Assembly: GCF_026460945.1 (NCBI RefSeq)
Contig: NZ_JAOVZV010000007.1
Span: 62,001 to 126,000 of the forward strand
Reading direction: 5' to 3'
Source of the DNA: Chryseobacterium luquanense
Lineage (GTDB): Bacteria > Bacteroidota > Bacteroidia > Flavobacteriales > Weeksellaceae
Length of the DNA stretch: 64,000 bases
The translations under genes were made by a program, and so were the position numbers. The notes beneath the pieces were generated by a model. It was not told the origin of the DNA. It searched no databases and was given only the letters and a program-made list of their open reading frames with translations. Each line of letters begins with the position of its first letter. Position 1 is the first letter of the stretch. Shown in pieces: positions 15,897 through 25,139 of the stretch.

Positions 15897-17299
15897 CAAT
15901 ATTTCACCTCAGTACAGAATGTTATCCCGTAGCAAAAGTTGGCGGATTGGCAGATGTAGTCGGTGCGCTGCCGAAATATCAGAATAAAATAAAAGATATC
16001 AATGCCAAAGTAGTGATGCCTTGGTATAATAAACATTTTGTATACGATTACGATTTTGAAGTGGTTTTCGACGGCTTTATTCACCAGGGTTCAAATATGC
16101 TACAAGTTCAGGTTTTGAAAGAGGCAACTGATGTTTTGGGTTTTGAATTGTTTATGGTGAAAATTCCCGGATTGCTCGATCGCGAAAATCCCTACGGATA
16201 TCAGGATGAAAGTTTTCAGTTTTTGGCTTTTCAGCATGGAGTTTTACATTGGTTATCAGCGATGAAAATTCGTCCTGATGTATTGCATTGTCACGATTAT
16301 CACACCGGTTTGGTTCCTTTTATGGTGGAAAATTGCTATGAATTTGAATTTCTCAAAGGTGTAAAAACCATCGGAACGATTCACAACGGAGAATATCAAG
16401 GAATGATGAGTTGGGATATGGTAAGCTATATGCCTGCTTTTGATCATTACAAATGGGGATTGCTAGATTGGAACGGTTTCATCAATCCTTTGGCCTGTAT
16501 GATTAAATGTGCAGATGCATTTACAACGGTTTCAGAAGGTTATTTGGAAGAATTATTTGTGAGTTTCAGAGGTCTTGAAAGTTTGGTAAGGGAAGAGTTT
16601 TCAAAAGCCTACGGAATTATTAATGGGATTGATACGGATGTTTGGAATCCGCAAACCGATCCTATGATCGATTTTAATTTTAATATTAAAAATGCTTTAA
16701 AAACTAAAAAGAAGAATAAAATTAAACTTTGTAAAGAATATGGTTTAAACCCAGAGCTTCCTCTATTTGCGTTTATTGGAAGGTTTGCTACAGAAAAAGG
16801 CGCAGATTTACTTCCGGATTTGATTTGGAGAAGTATTAAGCAAAGTTTTGGAGGTTTAAATATAATCGTTCTCGGCTCCGGAAATGCTTATATCGAACAA
16901 CAATTGAAAGAAATGGACTCGGTTTACTCAAATTTTGCGACAGATATTGGATATAAAGAACATTTATCACATAAAATCTACGCTTCGGCAGACTTCTTGT
17001 TAATGCCTTCAAGGGTTGAACCTTGTGGTCTTAATCAAATGTATGCGATGCGATACGGAACAGTTCCTATTGTAAGTTATACAGGCGGATTGAGAGATAC
17101 CGTAAAAGATATTACAACCGGAGGTTCGGGATTAAATTTCACTTATCCCGGAGTTGATGATATCATTCACGCAATCAGTCGTGGTTTAAATGTGTATAAA
17201 AACAAAGCTCAAATGGATGAATTGATTTTATCTAATATGAAATTTGATTTTGCATGGGAAAAATCAGCAGAAAAATACATAGCTTTATATAATCAGTAA
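15893..17299 (+). CDS. glgA: Glycogen synthase (ADP-glucose type, GT5)
   Basis: Extends alpha-1,4-glucan from ADP-glucose. The N-terminal KVGGLADVVGALP at 15-27 is the GT5 substrate-binding loop; the C-terminal Rossmann domain carries FIGRFATEKGADL and the retaining-GT E-x7-E region, VEPCGLNQMYAM, with Glu376. Full length at 468 residues. It begins within the glgB stop codon region and is followed 57 bases later by glgC, the enzyme that makes its substrate. Confidence 0.96.
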   Translation: MTIFHLSTECYPVAKVGGLADVVGALPKYQNKIKDINAKVVMPWYNKHFVYDYDFEVVFDGFIHQGSNMLQVQVLKEATDVLGFELFMVKIPGLLDRENPYGYQDESFQFLAFQHGVLHWLSAMKIRPDVLHCHDYHTGLVPFMVENCYEFEFLKGVKTIGTIHNGEYQGMMSWDMVSYMPAFDHYKWGLLDWNGFINPLACMIKCADAFTTVSEGYLEELFVSFRGLESLVREEFSKAYGIINGIDTDVWNPQTDPMIDFNFNIKNALKTKKKNKIKLCKEYGLNPELPLFAFIGRFATEKGADLLPDLIWRSIKQSFGGLNIIVLGSGNAYIEQQLKEMDSVYSNFATDIGYKEHLSHKIYASADFLLMPSRVEPCGLNQMYAMRYGTVPIVSYTGGLRDTVKDITTGGSGLNFTYPGVDDIIHAISRGLNVYKNKAQMDELILSNMKFDFAWEKSAEKYIALYNQ

Positions 17300-17356
17300 T
17301 TTAATATTCTGTCAAAAAACAAACAAACTATATAAATAATAAAAACGCAGATATTT

Positions 17357-18625
17357 ATGAAACATAACGTCATTTCCATTGTTTTGGGAGGTGGAAGAGG
17401 AACAAGGCTTTTTCCGTTAACGTATTCAAGATCAAAACCGGCTGTTCCTATCGCAGGAAAATACAGATTGGTGGATATTCCTATTTCTAATTGTCTAAAT
17501 TCAGGTTTAAATAAAATCTTGGTTTTAACGCAGTTTAATTCAGCCTCTTTGAACTCACATATCAAAAATTCTTACCATTTTGATATCTTTAGTAAAGGTT
17601 TCGTAGATATTTTGGCTGCTGAACAGAATGTTGACAGCGACAGTTGGTTTCAGGGAACTGCAGATGCGGTTCGTCAGTCGATGAAGCATTTGGAAAAATA
17701 TGATTATGAATACATTCTGATTCTTTCTGGAGATCAGTTATATCAGATGGATTTTAATGAAATGCTAGATTTTCATCTTGAAAAAGGTGGAGACGTAACG
17801 ATTGCTACAATTCCTGTAAATTCTAAAGATGCGACAGGTTTTGGAATTTTAAAATCTGATGATGAAGGAAATATTACTTCGTTTGTAGAAAAACCGGGGT
17901 TTGATGAGCTTAATGGTCTTGAATCTGAAGTTTCGGAAGAAAACAAAATCAAAGGAAAAGAATATTTAGCCTCAATGGGAATTTATATTTTTTCTAAAAG
18001 CATTTTAAAGAAGATGTTTGATGATGGAGCGGGAGATGATTTCGGGAAAGATATTATTCCAAATTCTATCGGAAAATATACTACTTTAAGTTATCAGTAT
18101 GAAGGTTATTGGACAGATATTGGAACCATTGAATCTTTCTACGAAGCTAATCTGGATCTTTGTCATGATTTTCCACAATTTAATCTATTTTCGTCAGCGC
18201 CGATTTTTACACGTGCGAGAATGCTTCCGCCGTCAAAAGTTAATGGTTCTTACGTGAGTAAAGCTGTTTTCGGAGATGGATGTATTATTATGGCAGATAA
18301 AATCGAAAATTCAGTGATTGGAAACCGTACAAGAGTAGATAAAGGAAGTACAATTGTCAATTCTTACATTATGGGAGCTGATTTTTACCAAAATACAACC
18401 GATATCGTAATGAATGACAGAAAAGGTTTGCCAAATATGGGAATTGGAAAATACTGTTACATTGAAAGAGCAATTTTAGATAAAAACTGTTACATCGGTG
18501 ACAACGTAAGAATCATCGGAGGTAAACATCTTCAAGATGGTGATTATGGAACTCATTCTGTACAAGACGGAATTGTTGTTGTGAAAAAAGGTGCAGTTTT
18601 AAAACCAGGAACTCACATAGGATAA
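17357..18625 (+). CDS. glgC: Glucose-1-phosphate adenylyltransferase
   Basis: Makes ADP-glucose from glucose-1-phosphate and ATP, the committed step of glycogen synthesis. The nucleotide loop GGGRGTRLFPLT is at 11-22, followed by SKPAVPIAGKYRLVD. The C-terminal third is a left-handed beta-helix with isoleucine-patch repeats (GNRTRVDKGS, GDNVRIIGG). Its 422 residues are a full-length chain. Third gene of the glg operon, closed by a terminator 25 bases after the stop. No glycogen phosphorylase or debranching gene is nearby. Confidence 0.96.
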   Translation: MKHNVISIVLGGGRGTRLFPLTYSRSKPAVPIAGKYRLVDIPISNCLNSGLNKILVLTQFNSASLNSHIKNSYHFDIFSKGFVDILAAEQNVDSDSWFQGTADAVRQSMKHLEKYDYEYILILSGDQLYQMDFNEMLDFHLEKGGDVTIATIPVNSKDATGFGILKSDDEGNITSFVEKPGFDELNGLESEVSEENKIKGKEYLASMGIYIFSKSILKKMFDDGAGDDFGKDIIPNSIGKYTTLSYQYEGYWTDIGTIESFYEANLDLCHDFPQFNLFSSAPIFTRARMLPPSKVNGSYVSKAVFGDGCIIMADKIENSVIGNRTRVDKGSTIVNSYIMGADFYQNTTDIVMNDRKGLPNMGIGKYCYIERAILDKNCYIGDNVRIIGGKHLQDGDYGTHSVQDGIVVVKKGAVLKPGTHIG

Positions 18626-18649
18626 ATTCTTAAAAAAGATAAAAACAAG

Positions 18650-18678
18650 AGTGATCAATATATTGGTCACTTTTTTTA
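18650..18678 (+). terminator. Terminator of the glg operon
   Basis: AGTGATCAATA pairs with TATTGGTCACT (one G-T pair), followed by TTTTTT. The right arm overlaps the -33 region of the next promoter. Confidence 0.8.
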
Positions 18679-18693
18679 TTTGTCTTACTTTTG
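18663..18693 (+). promoter_or_regulatory. Complete TTG-N20-TACTTTTG promoter
   Basis: A -33 TTG at 18663-18665 and a -7 TACTTTTG at 18686-18693 are separated by 20 bases, within the Bacteroidota range. Transcription would start at about the ATG at 18698, so the mRNA is probably leaderless. The -33 part lies inside the glg terminator stem. Confidence 0.7.
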
Positions 18694-18697
18694 TGCG

Positions 18698-19738
18698 ATG
18701 CGTTTTTTTAAAATCATAGCGGTTATTGTAGTACTTTTGGTGGGAGCTTATGCTGCTTCAATGTACTATTTTGTTGACGAAAGTAAAGAATTTACTATCG
18801 AAAAGGAAGTGGATTACCCTATTGAAAAAGTTTTTAATCAGTTTAATAATTTACAGAACTTCACGCGTTGGAATAACTTTTTCTCAAGCTCAAAAACAAT
18901 TGAGATCGATTATTATTCGCCTTACGAAGGGCAGGGAAGCGCAATCAGTTACAATGATCCGAAAAGTGAAGATGGCGGAGAAATGTTTATCAGATACGAA
19001 AATCCAAACAAAACTTTAAGATATCAGCTTTTTGAAGACGAAGATGAAAATCCGACTTTAATTGATGTGAAATTTACTGTTGTTTCTGCTGAAAAAACAA
19101 AAATAAAGTGGTTTGTGCATACTCCGAAGTTATCGCTTTTATCAAGAGCTCAGAATTTCTGGACGGAAGATAAATTTGCTGAAAACATTAACAAAAGTAT
19201 GCTGAATCTTAAAAATGTTTTAGGTAATAAAGTAGAAAAAGACAATCAATTAGCTGCGATTAAATACGACAGTTTGATGGTTGAAAAAGAAGAAGAAAAG
19301 ATGATTTTGGGAGTCAATGTAAGTGCTTCCAATAAAAAAGATGCTTTGTACAAAAACATCGTGATGAATTACAATAAAGTAAACAATTTTGTGTCGATGG
19401 ATTTAGGTAAAAAAAATGATGAGGTGGGTTATCCTGTTTTGATTACCGATGCCGACAATTTTAAAGACAACGAAGTTTCTTACTTTTTCGGAATTCCATT
19501 ATCTAAAAAAATAGGAATCGCAGATAATAATTTCAGTTTCAGATCGGTGAGTCCGACAGAAAATTATGTTATCTACTACAAAGGTTCTTATGCTGGAAGA
19601 GTAAAAGCGATTCAACAGCTGATGCAGAAAGCTAAGAAAGATGAAATGAGATATGGTGATGTTTATCAGATGTTTATAGAGTCACCTGCGGAAGGTCAGG
19701 ATGTTAATATGAAAATTTCACTTTCGGTATATAGATGA
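18698..19738 (+). CDS. SRPBCC-family (polyketide cyclase-like) membrane-anchored protein
   Basis: 346 residues. An N-terminal hydrophobic segment (about 3-22, IIAVIVVLLVGAYAAS) is followed by FTIEKEVDYPIEKVFNQFNN, the typical first strand and helix of SRPBCC ligand-binding folds. A second domain of about 150 residues repeats a similar pattern. I chose the ATG six codons after a possible TTG start because the TTG lies upstream of the predicted transcription start. The ligand is unknown. It lies alone between the glg and suc transcripts. Confidence 0.75.
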   Translation: MRFFKIIAVIVVLLVGAYAASMYYFVDESKEFTIEKEVDYPIEKVFNQFNNLQNFTRWNNFFSSSKTIEIDYYSPYEGQGSAISYNDPKSEDGGEMFIRYENPNKTLRYQLFEDEDENPTLIDVKFTVVSAEKTKIKWFVHTPKLSLLSRAQNFWTEDKFAENINKSMLNLKNVLGNKVEKDNQLAAIKYDSLMVEKEEEKMILGVNVSASNKKDALYKNIVMNYNKVNNFVSMDLGKKNDEVGYPVLITDADNFKDNEVSYFFGIPLSKKIGIADNNFSFRSVSPTENYVIYYKGSYAGRVKAIQQLMQKAKKDEMRYGDVYQMFIESPAEGQDVNMKISLSVYR

Positions 19739-19807
19739 TTTATTCCCAATTATTGATTTTATAATTTTTTTAAAGGTTTGAGACTATCCTAACCCGTTTT
19801 TTTTTAT

Positions 19808-19815
19808 TAAATTTG
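19808..19815 (+). promoter_or_regulatory. Bacteroidota-type -7 element for sucA
   Basis: TAAATTTG matches TAnnTTTG, 46 bases before the sucA start. A TTTG lies 27 bases upstream of it, slightly further than the usual 17-23. Confidence 0.4.
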
Positions 19816-19861
19816 AGGATTAATTCGTTAAACAAAATTTAATAATAGATAAACTGTAATA

Positions 19862-22675
19862 ATGGACAGATTTTCATTCCTAAACGCAGCTCATTCTCAG
19901 TTAATTGAGGATTTATACCAACAATACCTAAAATTCCCGGACTCTTTAGAACCATCATGGAAAGCCTTTTTTCAAGGCTTTGATTTTGCATTGGAGAACT
20001 ATTCTGATGAAGAAGACATCCAGTACATCAAAAATTCGGGAAATTCTGCGCCTGCAGTTCAGCAGATTTCTCAGGCAGCTTCAAATGGAGAAGTTCCGGA
20101 GCATATCAAGAAGGAATTTAAGGTTGTAAATCTTATTGAGGCGTACAGAACGAGAGGTCATCTTTTCACAAAAACAAATCCTGTTCGTGAAAGAAGACAT
20201 TATACTCCGACTTTAGATATCGAAAATTTCGGTCTTGACAAATCAGATTTAAATACAAAATTCAACTGTGCCGTTGAAACAGGAATGAAAGGTCCTGCAA
20301 CTTTACAGGAATTGATTACACACTTAGAAAACATCTATTGTGATTCTATCGGTGTGGAATACATGCACATCAATAACGTTCAGGAAAAAGATTTCATTAA
20401 ACAATGGATTCAGGTTAACGAAAACCATCCAAGTCTTAATGCAAACGAAAAAACTGAGATTTTACTTAAATTAAATCAGGCAGTTGCTTTTGAAAATTAT
20501 CTTCACACAAAATTTGTAGGTCAGAAAAGATTCTCTTTAGAAGGTGGTGAAACTTTAATTCCTGCTTTGGATCAGTTGATTTCAAGATCTTCTCAACTTG
20601 GTGTTGATGAGGTTGTTTTAGGAATGGCTCACAGAGGTAGATTGAATGTGTTAACCAATATTTTCGGTAAATCTTACAAGCAGATTTTCTCAGAGTTTGA
20701 AGGGAAAGAATTTGAAGAAGATGTATTCTCAGGTGACGTTAAATATCATTTAGGTTCATCTAAAATTGTTAAAACTGCTTCAGGAGAAGAAGTTGCTATC
20801 AACTTGACTCCAAACCCTTCTCACTTAGAAACGGTTGCTGCTTTAGTTGAAGGTATTTGCCGTGCAAAAGTTGATGATAAATATAAAGATTTTTCTAAAG
20901 TTTTACCGATCATTATCCATGGAGATGGGGCTTTAGCTGGACAAGGTATTGCTTACGAAGTTGCTCAGATGATGACTTTGGAAGGTTACAGAACGGGTGG
21001 TACAGTTCATATTGTTGTAAATAATCAGGTTTCATTTACAACTAACTATATGGACGCAAGATCTTCTACTTATTGTACAGATGTTGCAAAAGTTACAGAA
21101 TCTCCTGTAATGCACGTCAATGCAGATGATGCAGAAGCCGTGGTTCATGCCATTCATTTTGCTGCTGATTTCAGAGCTAAATTCGGGAAAGATGTTTACA
21201 TCGATTTATTAGGATATAGAAAATACGGTCACAATGAAGGGGATGAGCCAAGATTTACACAGCCTAATTTATATAAAACAATTTCTAAACATCCGAATCC
21301 AAGAGAAATTTATAAAGAGAAATTACTTAAAGATCACGTTACATCAAACGATGTTATCGCTAAAATGGAAACCGAATTCAAAGAACTTTTAGATAAGGAC
21401 TTTGATGCTTCTAAAGAAATTGAGAAAAACGTGATGGATGTTTTCATGTCAGAAGACTGGACAAACTATCCAATTGGAAAAAGAGGTGCAGTTCAGGATG
21501 CTGTTGATACAAAATATGACTTAGAAAAGTTGAAAGAATTGGCAATTAAAATGTCAACGCTTCCAGCTGATAAAAAGTTCTTAAATAAAATCACAAGACT
21601 TTTCGAAAATAGAATCAAAGCTATCGAAGGGAACAATTTAGATTGGGCTCTTGGAGAATGGCTGGCTTATGCAACGCTTTTAGTAGAAGGTCACAATGTA
21701 AGAATTTCCGGAGAAGATGTGGAAAGAGGTACTTTCTCTCATAGACATGCAGTTGTAAAAACTGAAGATACAGAAGAAGAATATGTTCCTTTGAAAGAAG
21801 TTTCAGAAAGCAGATTTGATGTATTCAACTCACATCTTTCTGAATATGGAGTTTTAGGATTTGATTATGGGTATGCAATGGCATCTCCAAATACATTGAC
21901 GATTTGGGAAGCTCAATTTGGGGATTTCGTAAATGGTGCTCAAATCATTGTTGACCAATATTTGGCTGCAGCAGAAGAAAAATGGAAAATTCAGGACGGT
22001 TTGGTAATGTTATTACCTCACGGTTCGGAAGGTCAGGGTGCAGAGCACTCTTCAGCCAGATTAGAAAGATTCTTAACACTTTGTGCAAATGAAAATATGG
22101 TTGTGGCGAATATCACTTCTCCTGCAAATTATTTTCACTTATTAAGAAGACAATTAAAATGGTCATTCAGAAAGCCGTTAATTGTGATGAGTCCAAAATC
22201 GTTGTTAAGACATCCAAAAGTGGTTTCTCCGCTTGAAGATTTCTCAAACAAAGGATTCCAGCCAATTTTAGACGATCCTACTGCAGATCCTGCAAAAGTT
22301 GAAAAATTAGTTCTTTGTTCAGGTAAATTATACTTCGAATTATTAGCTAAAAAAGAAGAATTAAATTGTGAAAATGTTGCTTTGGTGAGATTTGAACAAT
22401 TATATCCTCTTCAAAATGACGCTATCGAAACTGTTTTTGCTAAATATTCAAACAGAACTTCACTTGTTTGGGCTCAGGAAGAACCAGAAAACATGGGTGC
22501 ATGGTCTTACATCCTGAGAAATTTCAGAGATACAGGAATTCAGGTAGTTTCTCCGGTACAGAGTGGTGCTCCGGCTCCGGGAAGTCACAAAATGTTTGAG
22601 AAAAACCAAAATGCTGTAATCAACAGAGTTTTCGACAGAGATGATGCTCCGGTTAAAAGACCGGTAACAGCTTAA
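19862..22675 (+). CDS. sucA: 2-oxoglutarate dehydrogenase E1 component
   Basis: Thiamine-diphosphate enzyme of the TCA cycle that decarboxylates 2-oxoglutarate and passes succinyl groups to E2. The N-terminal SFLNAAHSQLIEDLYQQY is the E2-binding tail. GMAHRGRLNVLTNI and HGDGALAGQGIAYE mark the ThDP-binding region, and YRKYGHNEGDEPRFTQP is a conserved E1o segment. Full length at 937 residues. sucB follows after 107 bases that contain a heptad repeat, so the two are probably cotranscribed. E3 is not in the window. Confidence 0.96.
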   Translation: MDRFSFLNAAHSQLIEDLYQQYLKFPDSLEPSWKAFFQGFDFALENYSDEEDIQYIKNSGNSAPAVQQISQAASNGEVPEHIKKEFKVVNLIEAYRTRGHLFTKTNPVRERRHYTPTLDIENFGLDKSDLNTKFNCAVETGMKGPATLQELITHLENIYCDSIGVEYMHINNVQEKDFIKQWIQVNENHPSLNANEKTEILLKLNQAVAFENYLHTKFVGQKRFSLEGGETLIPALDQLISRSSQLGVDEVVLGMAHRGRLNVLTNIFGKSYKQIFSEFEGKEFEEDVFSGDVKYHLGSSKIVKTASGEEVAINLTPNPSHLETVAALVEGICRAKVDDKYKDFSKVLPIIIHGDGALAGQGIAYEVAQMMTLEGYRTGGTVHIVVNNQVSFTTNYMDARSSTYCTDVAKVTESPVMHVNADDAEAVVHAIHFAADFRAKFGKDVYIDLLGYRKYGHNEGDEPRFTQPNLYKTISKHPNPREIYKEKLLKDHVTSNDVIAKMETEFKELLDKDFDASKEIEKNVMDVFMSEDWTNYPIGKRGAVQDAVDTKYDLEKLKELAIKMSTLPADKKFLNKITRLFENRIKAIEGNNLDWALGEWLAYATLLVEGHNVRISGEDVERGTFSHRHAVVKTEDTEEEYVPLKEVSESRFDVFNSHLSEYGVLGFDYGYAMASPNTLTIWEAQFGDFVNGAQIIVDQYLAAAEEKWKIQDGLVMLLPHGSEGQGAEHSSARLERFLTLCANENMVVANITSPANYFHLLRRQLKWSFRKPLIVMSPKSLLRHPKVVSPLEDFSNKGFQPILDDPTADPAKVEKLVLCSGKLYFELLAKKEELNCENVALVRFEQLYPLQNDAIETVFAKYSNRTSLVWAQEEPENMGAWSYILRNFRDTGIQVVSPVQSGAPAPGSHKMFEKNQNAVINRVFDRDDAPVKRPVTA

Positions 22676-22687
22676 TAAAAAAAATAG

Positions 22688-22743
22688 AAGCTAGAAATTA
22701 GAGGTTAGAAATTAGTCTTTCATCTTTTATCTATTTTCTCAAA
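22688..22743. repeat. Heptad-repeat hairpin, locus 1 (sucA-sucB)
   Basis: Eight consecutive 7-base words: AAGCTAG, AAATTAG, AGGTTAG, AAATTAG, then TCTTTCA, TCTTTTA, TCTATTT, TCTCAAA. The second four are partly complementary to the first four, giving an imperfect stem inside a probable operon. Confidence 0.75.
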
Positions 22744-22782
22744 GTTTTAATAAATATCCATTAAAAAAATAAAAAATACGAT

Positions 22783-24030
22783 ATGTCAATTTTAGAAATG
22801 AAAGTTCCTTCACCGGGAGAATCAATTACAGAAGTTGAAATTGCAACTTGGCTTGTAAAAGATGGTGATTACGTAGAAAAAGATCAACCAATCGCTGAAG
22901 TAGATTCAGACAAGGCAACATTAGAATTACCTGCAGAAGAAAGTGGTGTGATCACTTTGAAAGCTGAAGAAGGTGATGTAGTACAAGTTGGTCAGGTAGT
23001 TTGTTTAATTGACAGAGACGCTGCAAAACCTACTGGTTCTGCTCCTGCTGCTGAAGCTCCAAAACAGGAAGAAGCACCGAAAGCTGCTGAACCTGTAAAA
23101 GTAGAAGCTCCAAAACCAGCTCCGGTTGCTGCTCAATCTTATGCAACGGGAACTCCATCTCCAGCTGCGAAGAAAATTCTTGACGAAAAAGGAATTGATG
23201 CTTCTCAGGTTTCAGGATCTGGAAGAGATGGAAGAATCTCTAAAACTGATGCTGAACTAGCTGCTAAACCTGCAATGGGGGGAAGCTCTCTATCTGCAAC
23301 GGGTGCAAGATCTACAACAACAACTAAACTTTCAGTTCTTAGAAGAAAAATAGCTCAGAGATTGGTTTCTGTAAAGAATGAAACTGCAATGTTGACGACT
23401 TTCAACGAAGTTGATATGTCTGAAATTTTCAGATTAAGAAAGCAATATAAAGAAGAATTTGCTCAAAAACATGGAGTAGGACTTGGTTTCATGTCTTTCT
23501 TCACAAAAGCGGTTACAAGAGCGTTACAATTATATCCTGATGTTAATGCATCTATCGACGGAGACTTCAAAATTAACTACGATTTCTGTGATATTTCAAT
23601 TGCAGTTTCAGGTCCTAAAGGATTGATGGTTCCAGTATTGAGAAATGCAGAAAATATGTCTTTCGCAAACGTTGAAGGAAATATCAAAGATTTAGCAATC
23701 AAAGTAAGAGACGGAAAAATCACAGTTGATGAAATGACTGGTGGTACATTCACGATTACAAACGGTGGTACGTTTGGTTCAATGTTATCAACACCAATTA
23801 TCAACCCGCCACAATCTGCAATCTTAGGTATGCACAACATTATTCAAAGACCGGTTGCGGTTGACGGACAGGTTGTAATCAGACCAATGATGTATGTTGC
23901 TATGTCTTATGACCACAGAATTATCGACGGTAAAGAATCTGTAGGATTCCTTGTTGCAGTAAAAGAAGGTATCGACAATCCGGTAGAAATTCTATTGGGT
24001 GGAGACGAAAGAAAAGGTCTTGGATTATAA
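22783..24030 (+). CDS. sucB: 2-oxoglutarate dehydrogenase E2 (dihydrolipoamide succinyltransferase)
   Basis: Transfers succinyl groups from E1 to CoA. It has one lipoyl domain with lipoyl Lys44 in [12 protein letters not shown], an Ala/Pro/Lys-rich linker (about 85-118), a peripheral-subunit-binding domain ([18 protein letters not shown]) and the catalytic domain with SYDHRIIDG holding the active His and Asp. Full length at 415 residues. Works with SucA upstream in the TCA cycle. Confidence 0.96.
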   Translation: MSILEMKVPSPGESITEVEIATWLVKDGDYVEKDQPIAEVDSDKATLELPAEESGVITLKAEEGDVVQVGQVVCLIDRDAAKPTGSAPAAEAPKQEEAPKAAEPVKVEAPKPAPVAAQSYATGTPSPAAKKILDEKGIDASQVSGSGRDGRISKTDAELAAKPAMGGSSLSATGARSTTTTKLSVLRRKIAQRLVSVKNETAMLTTFNEVDMSEIFRLRKQYKEEFAQKHGVGLGFMSFFTKAVTRALQLYPDVNASIDGDFKINYDFCDISIAVSGPKGLMVPVLRNAENMSFANVEGNIKDLAIKVRDGKITVDEMTGGTFTITNGGTFGSMLSTPIINPPQSAILGMHNIIQRPVAVDGQVVIRPMMYVAMSYDHRIIDGKESVGFLVAVKEGIDNPVEILLGGDERKGLGL

Positions 24031-24056
24031 TTAATTACTTTTATAATATCATATAT

Positions 24057-24087
24057 AATCTCGCCTCCTAAAAAAGGCGAGATTTTT
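24057..24087 (+). terminator. Terminator of sucAB
   Basis: AATCTCGCCT pairs with AGGCGAGATT across an 8-base loop and is followed by T residues. Confidence 0.8.
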
Positions 24088-24108
24088 GTATCTATTGATT
24101 TAAATTGA

Positions 24109-24501
24109 ATGAAAATGTTCTCTAAAATTACTTCAAATATCAAAGTTTCAGTTGTTCCTGAATATGATAGCAAGAACAGTTATCCTTCAGAAAACCGACA
24201 CGTTTTTAAATACAATATTGTCATAGAAAATGATGGTGATTTCCGTATAAAAATACTTAAAAGAAAATGGCTTATTTTTGATGTAGGATTCGGCTTTACG
24301 GAAGTTGTTGGTGATGGTATTATAGGATTAACTCCAGAGATAGAATCTGGGGATAATTTCGCCTATTTTTCGAATGTGATGCTTCGTTCAGGAGTTGGAA
24401 ATATGAGTGGAAAATATTTGGTCGAAAACTCAGAAACGAAAGAACAATTCGAAATTGATATTCCAAAATTTCATCTATTATCTGAAGTTTTAAGTAATTA
24501 A
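24109..24501 (+). CDS. apaG: ApaG domain protein
   Basis: 130 residues forming the ApaG/F-box-associated beta-sandwich. The pattern NSYPSENRHVFKYNIVIEN, then RKWLIF, FTEVVGDGIIG and YFSNVMLRSGVGNMSGKY, matches the family closely. ApaG is a cytosolic protein of unclear role, linked genetically to magnesium or cobalt resistance and diadenosine tetraphosphate metabolism. It begins with KMF after Met1; an in-frame second Met at position 3 is an alternative start. Lone gene converging on the exonuclease operon. Confidence 0.9.
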   Translation: MKMFSKITSNIKVSVVPEYDSKNSYPSENRHVFKYNIVIENDGDFRIKILKRKWLIFDVGFGFTEVVGDGIIGLTPEIESGDNFAYFSNVMLRSGVGNMSGKYLVENSETKEQFEIDIPKFHLLSEVLSN

Positions 24502-24558
24502 ATTAAAAAGAATTTTGGTTAAGAAATCTTCTTTAATCCATTATGTAGTTGCGGAAAA

Positions 24559-25113
24559 TTATAAAATTTTAATTTTTTGCTTCATATAATCAGAAACTTC
24601 ATCATTGCTCGTAAGAATCAATTTTTCGAAAGCTAAAAGCGAAATTCTTGCACAAACTTCTGCGTCATCTCCTGCTCTGTGATGCTTAAACTTAATATTG
24701 TGATATTCAGCTAAATGTTTTAAGCCATATTTAGGAAGATAATTCCATGATTTTTTGGCTAATTGAATACTACACAGATAATTCAATTTAGGAGTATACA
24801 TTCCATAATAATCAAGACATCCTCTCAAAACTCCTGCATCAAAACTTGCGTTATGAGCAATCATTAAAGTTCCATACATCATGTCTTTTACTTCGTACCA
24901 AATATCCGCAAAAGTAGGAGCGTCTTTTACATCACTAGGTAAAATTCCGTGTACATCAATGTTTCTAGGATGAAAATATGGAAAACTTGGTGGTTTTATC
25001 AACCATGTTTTAGTCTCAATAATTTCAGAGTTCTGAACAATACAAATTCCCAATTCGCACGCAGAATTTCTCTCGTGAGTAGCGGTTTCAAAATCTAATG
25101 CGCAGAAGTCCAT
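24559..25113 (-). CDS. 3'-5' exonuclease, DEDDh type (DNA polymerase III epsilon-like)
   Basis: 184 residues with the four DEDDh motifs: ALDFETA (D7, E9), the HNASFD segment with its Asp, and HHRAGDDAEV carrying the catalytic His and final Asp. The length is that of a bare exonuclease domain without a BRCT or GIY-YIG extension. It is the last gene of a three-gene minus-strand run after a glycosyltransferase and an acyltransferase, with a 26-base gap. It may serve in DNA repair or RNA trimming rather than as the replicative proofreading subunit. Confidence 0.9.
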   Translation of the reverse strand: MDFCALDFETATHERNSACELGICIVQNSEIIETKTWLIKPPSFPYFHPRNIDVHGILPSDVKDAPTFADIWYEVKDMMYGTLMIAHNASFDAGVLRGCLDYYGMYTPKLNYLCSIQLAKKSWNYLPKYGLKHLAEYHNIKFKHHRAGDDAEVCARISLLAFEKLILTSNDEVSDYMKQKIKIL

Positions 25114-25139
25114 TTTTGAATTATAAGTTTTGAATTAAA

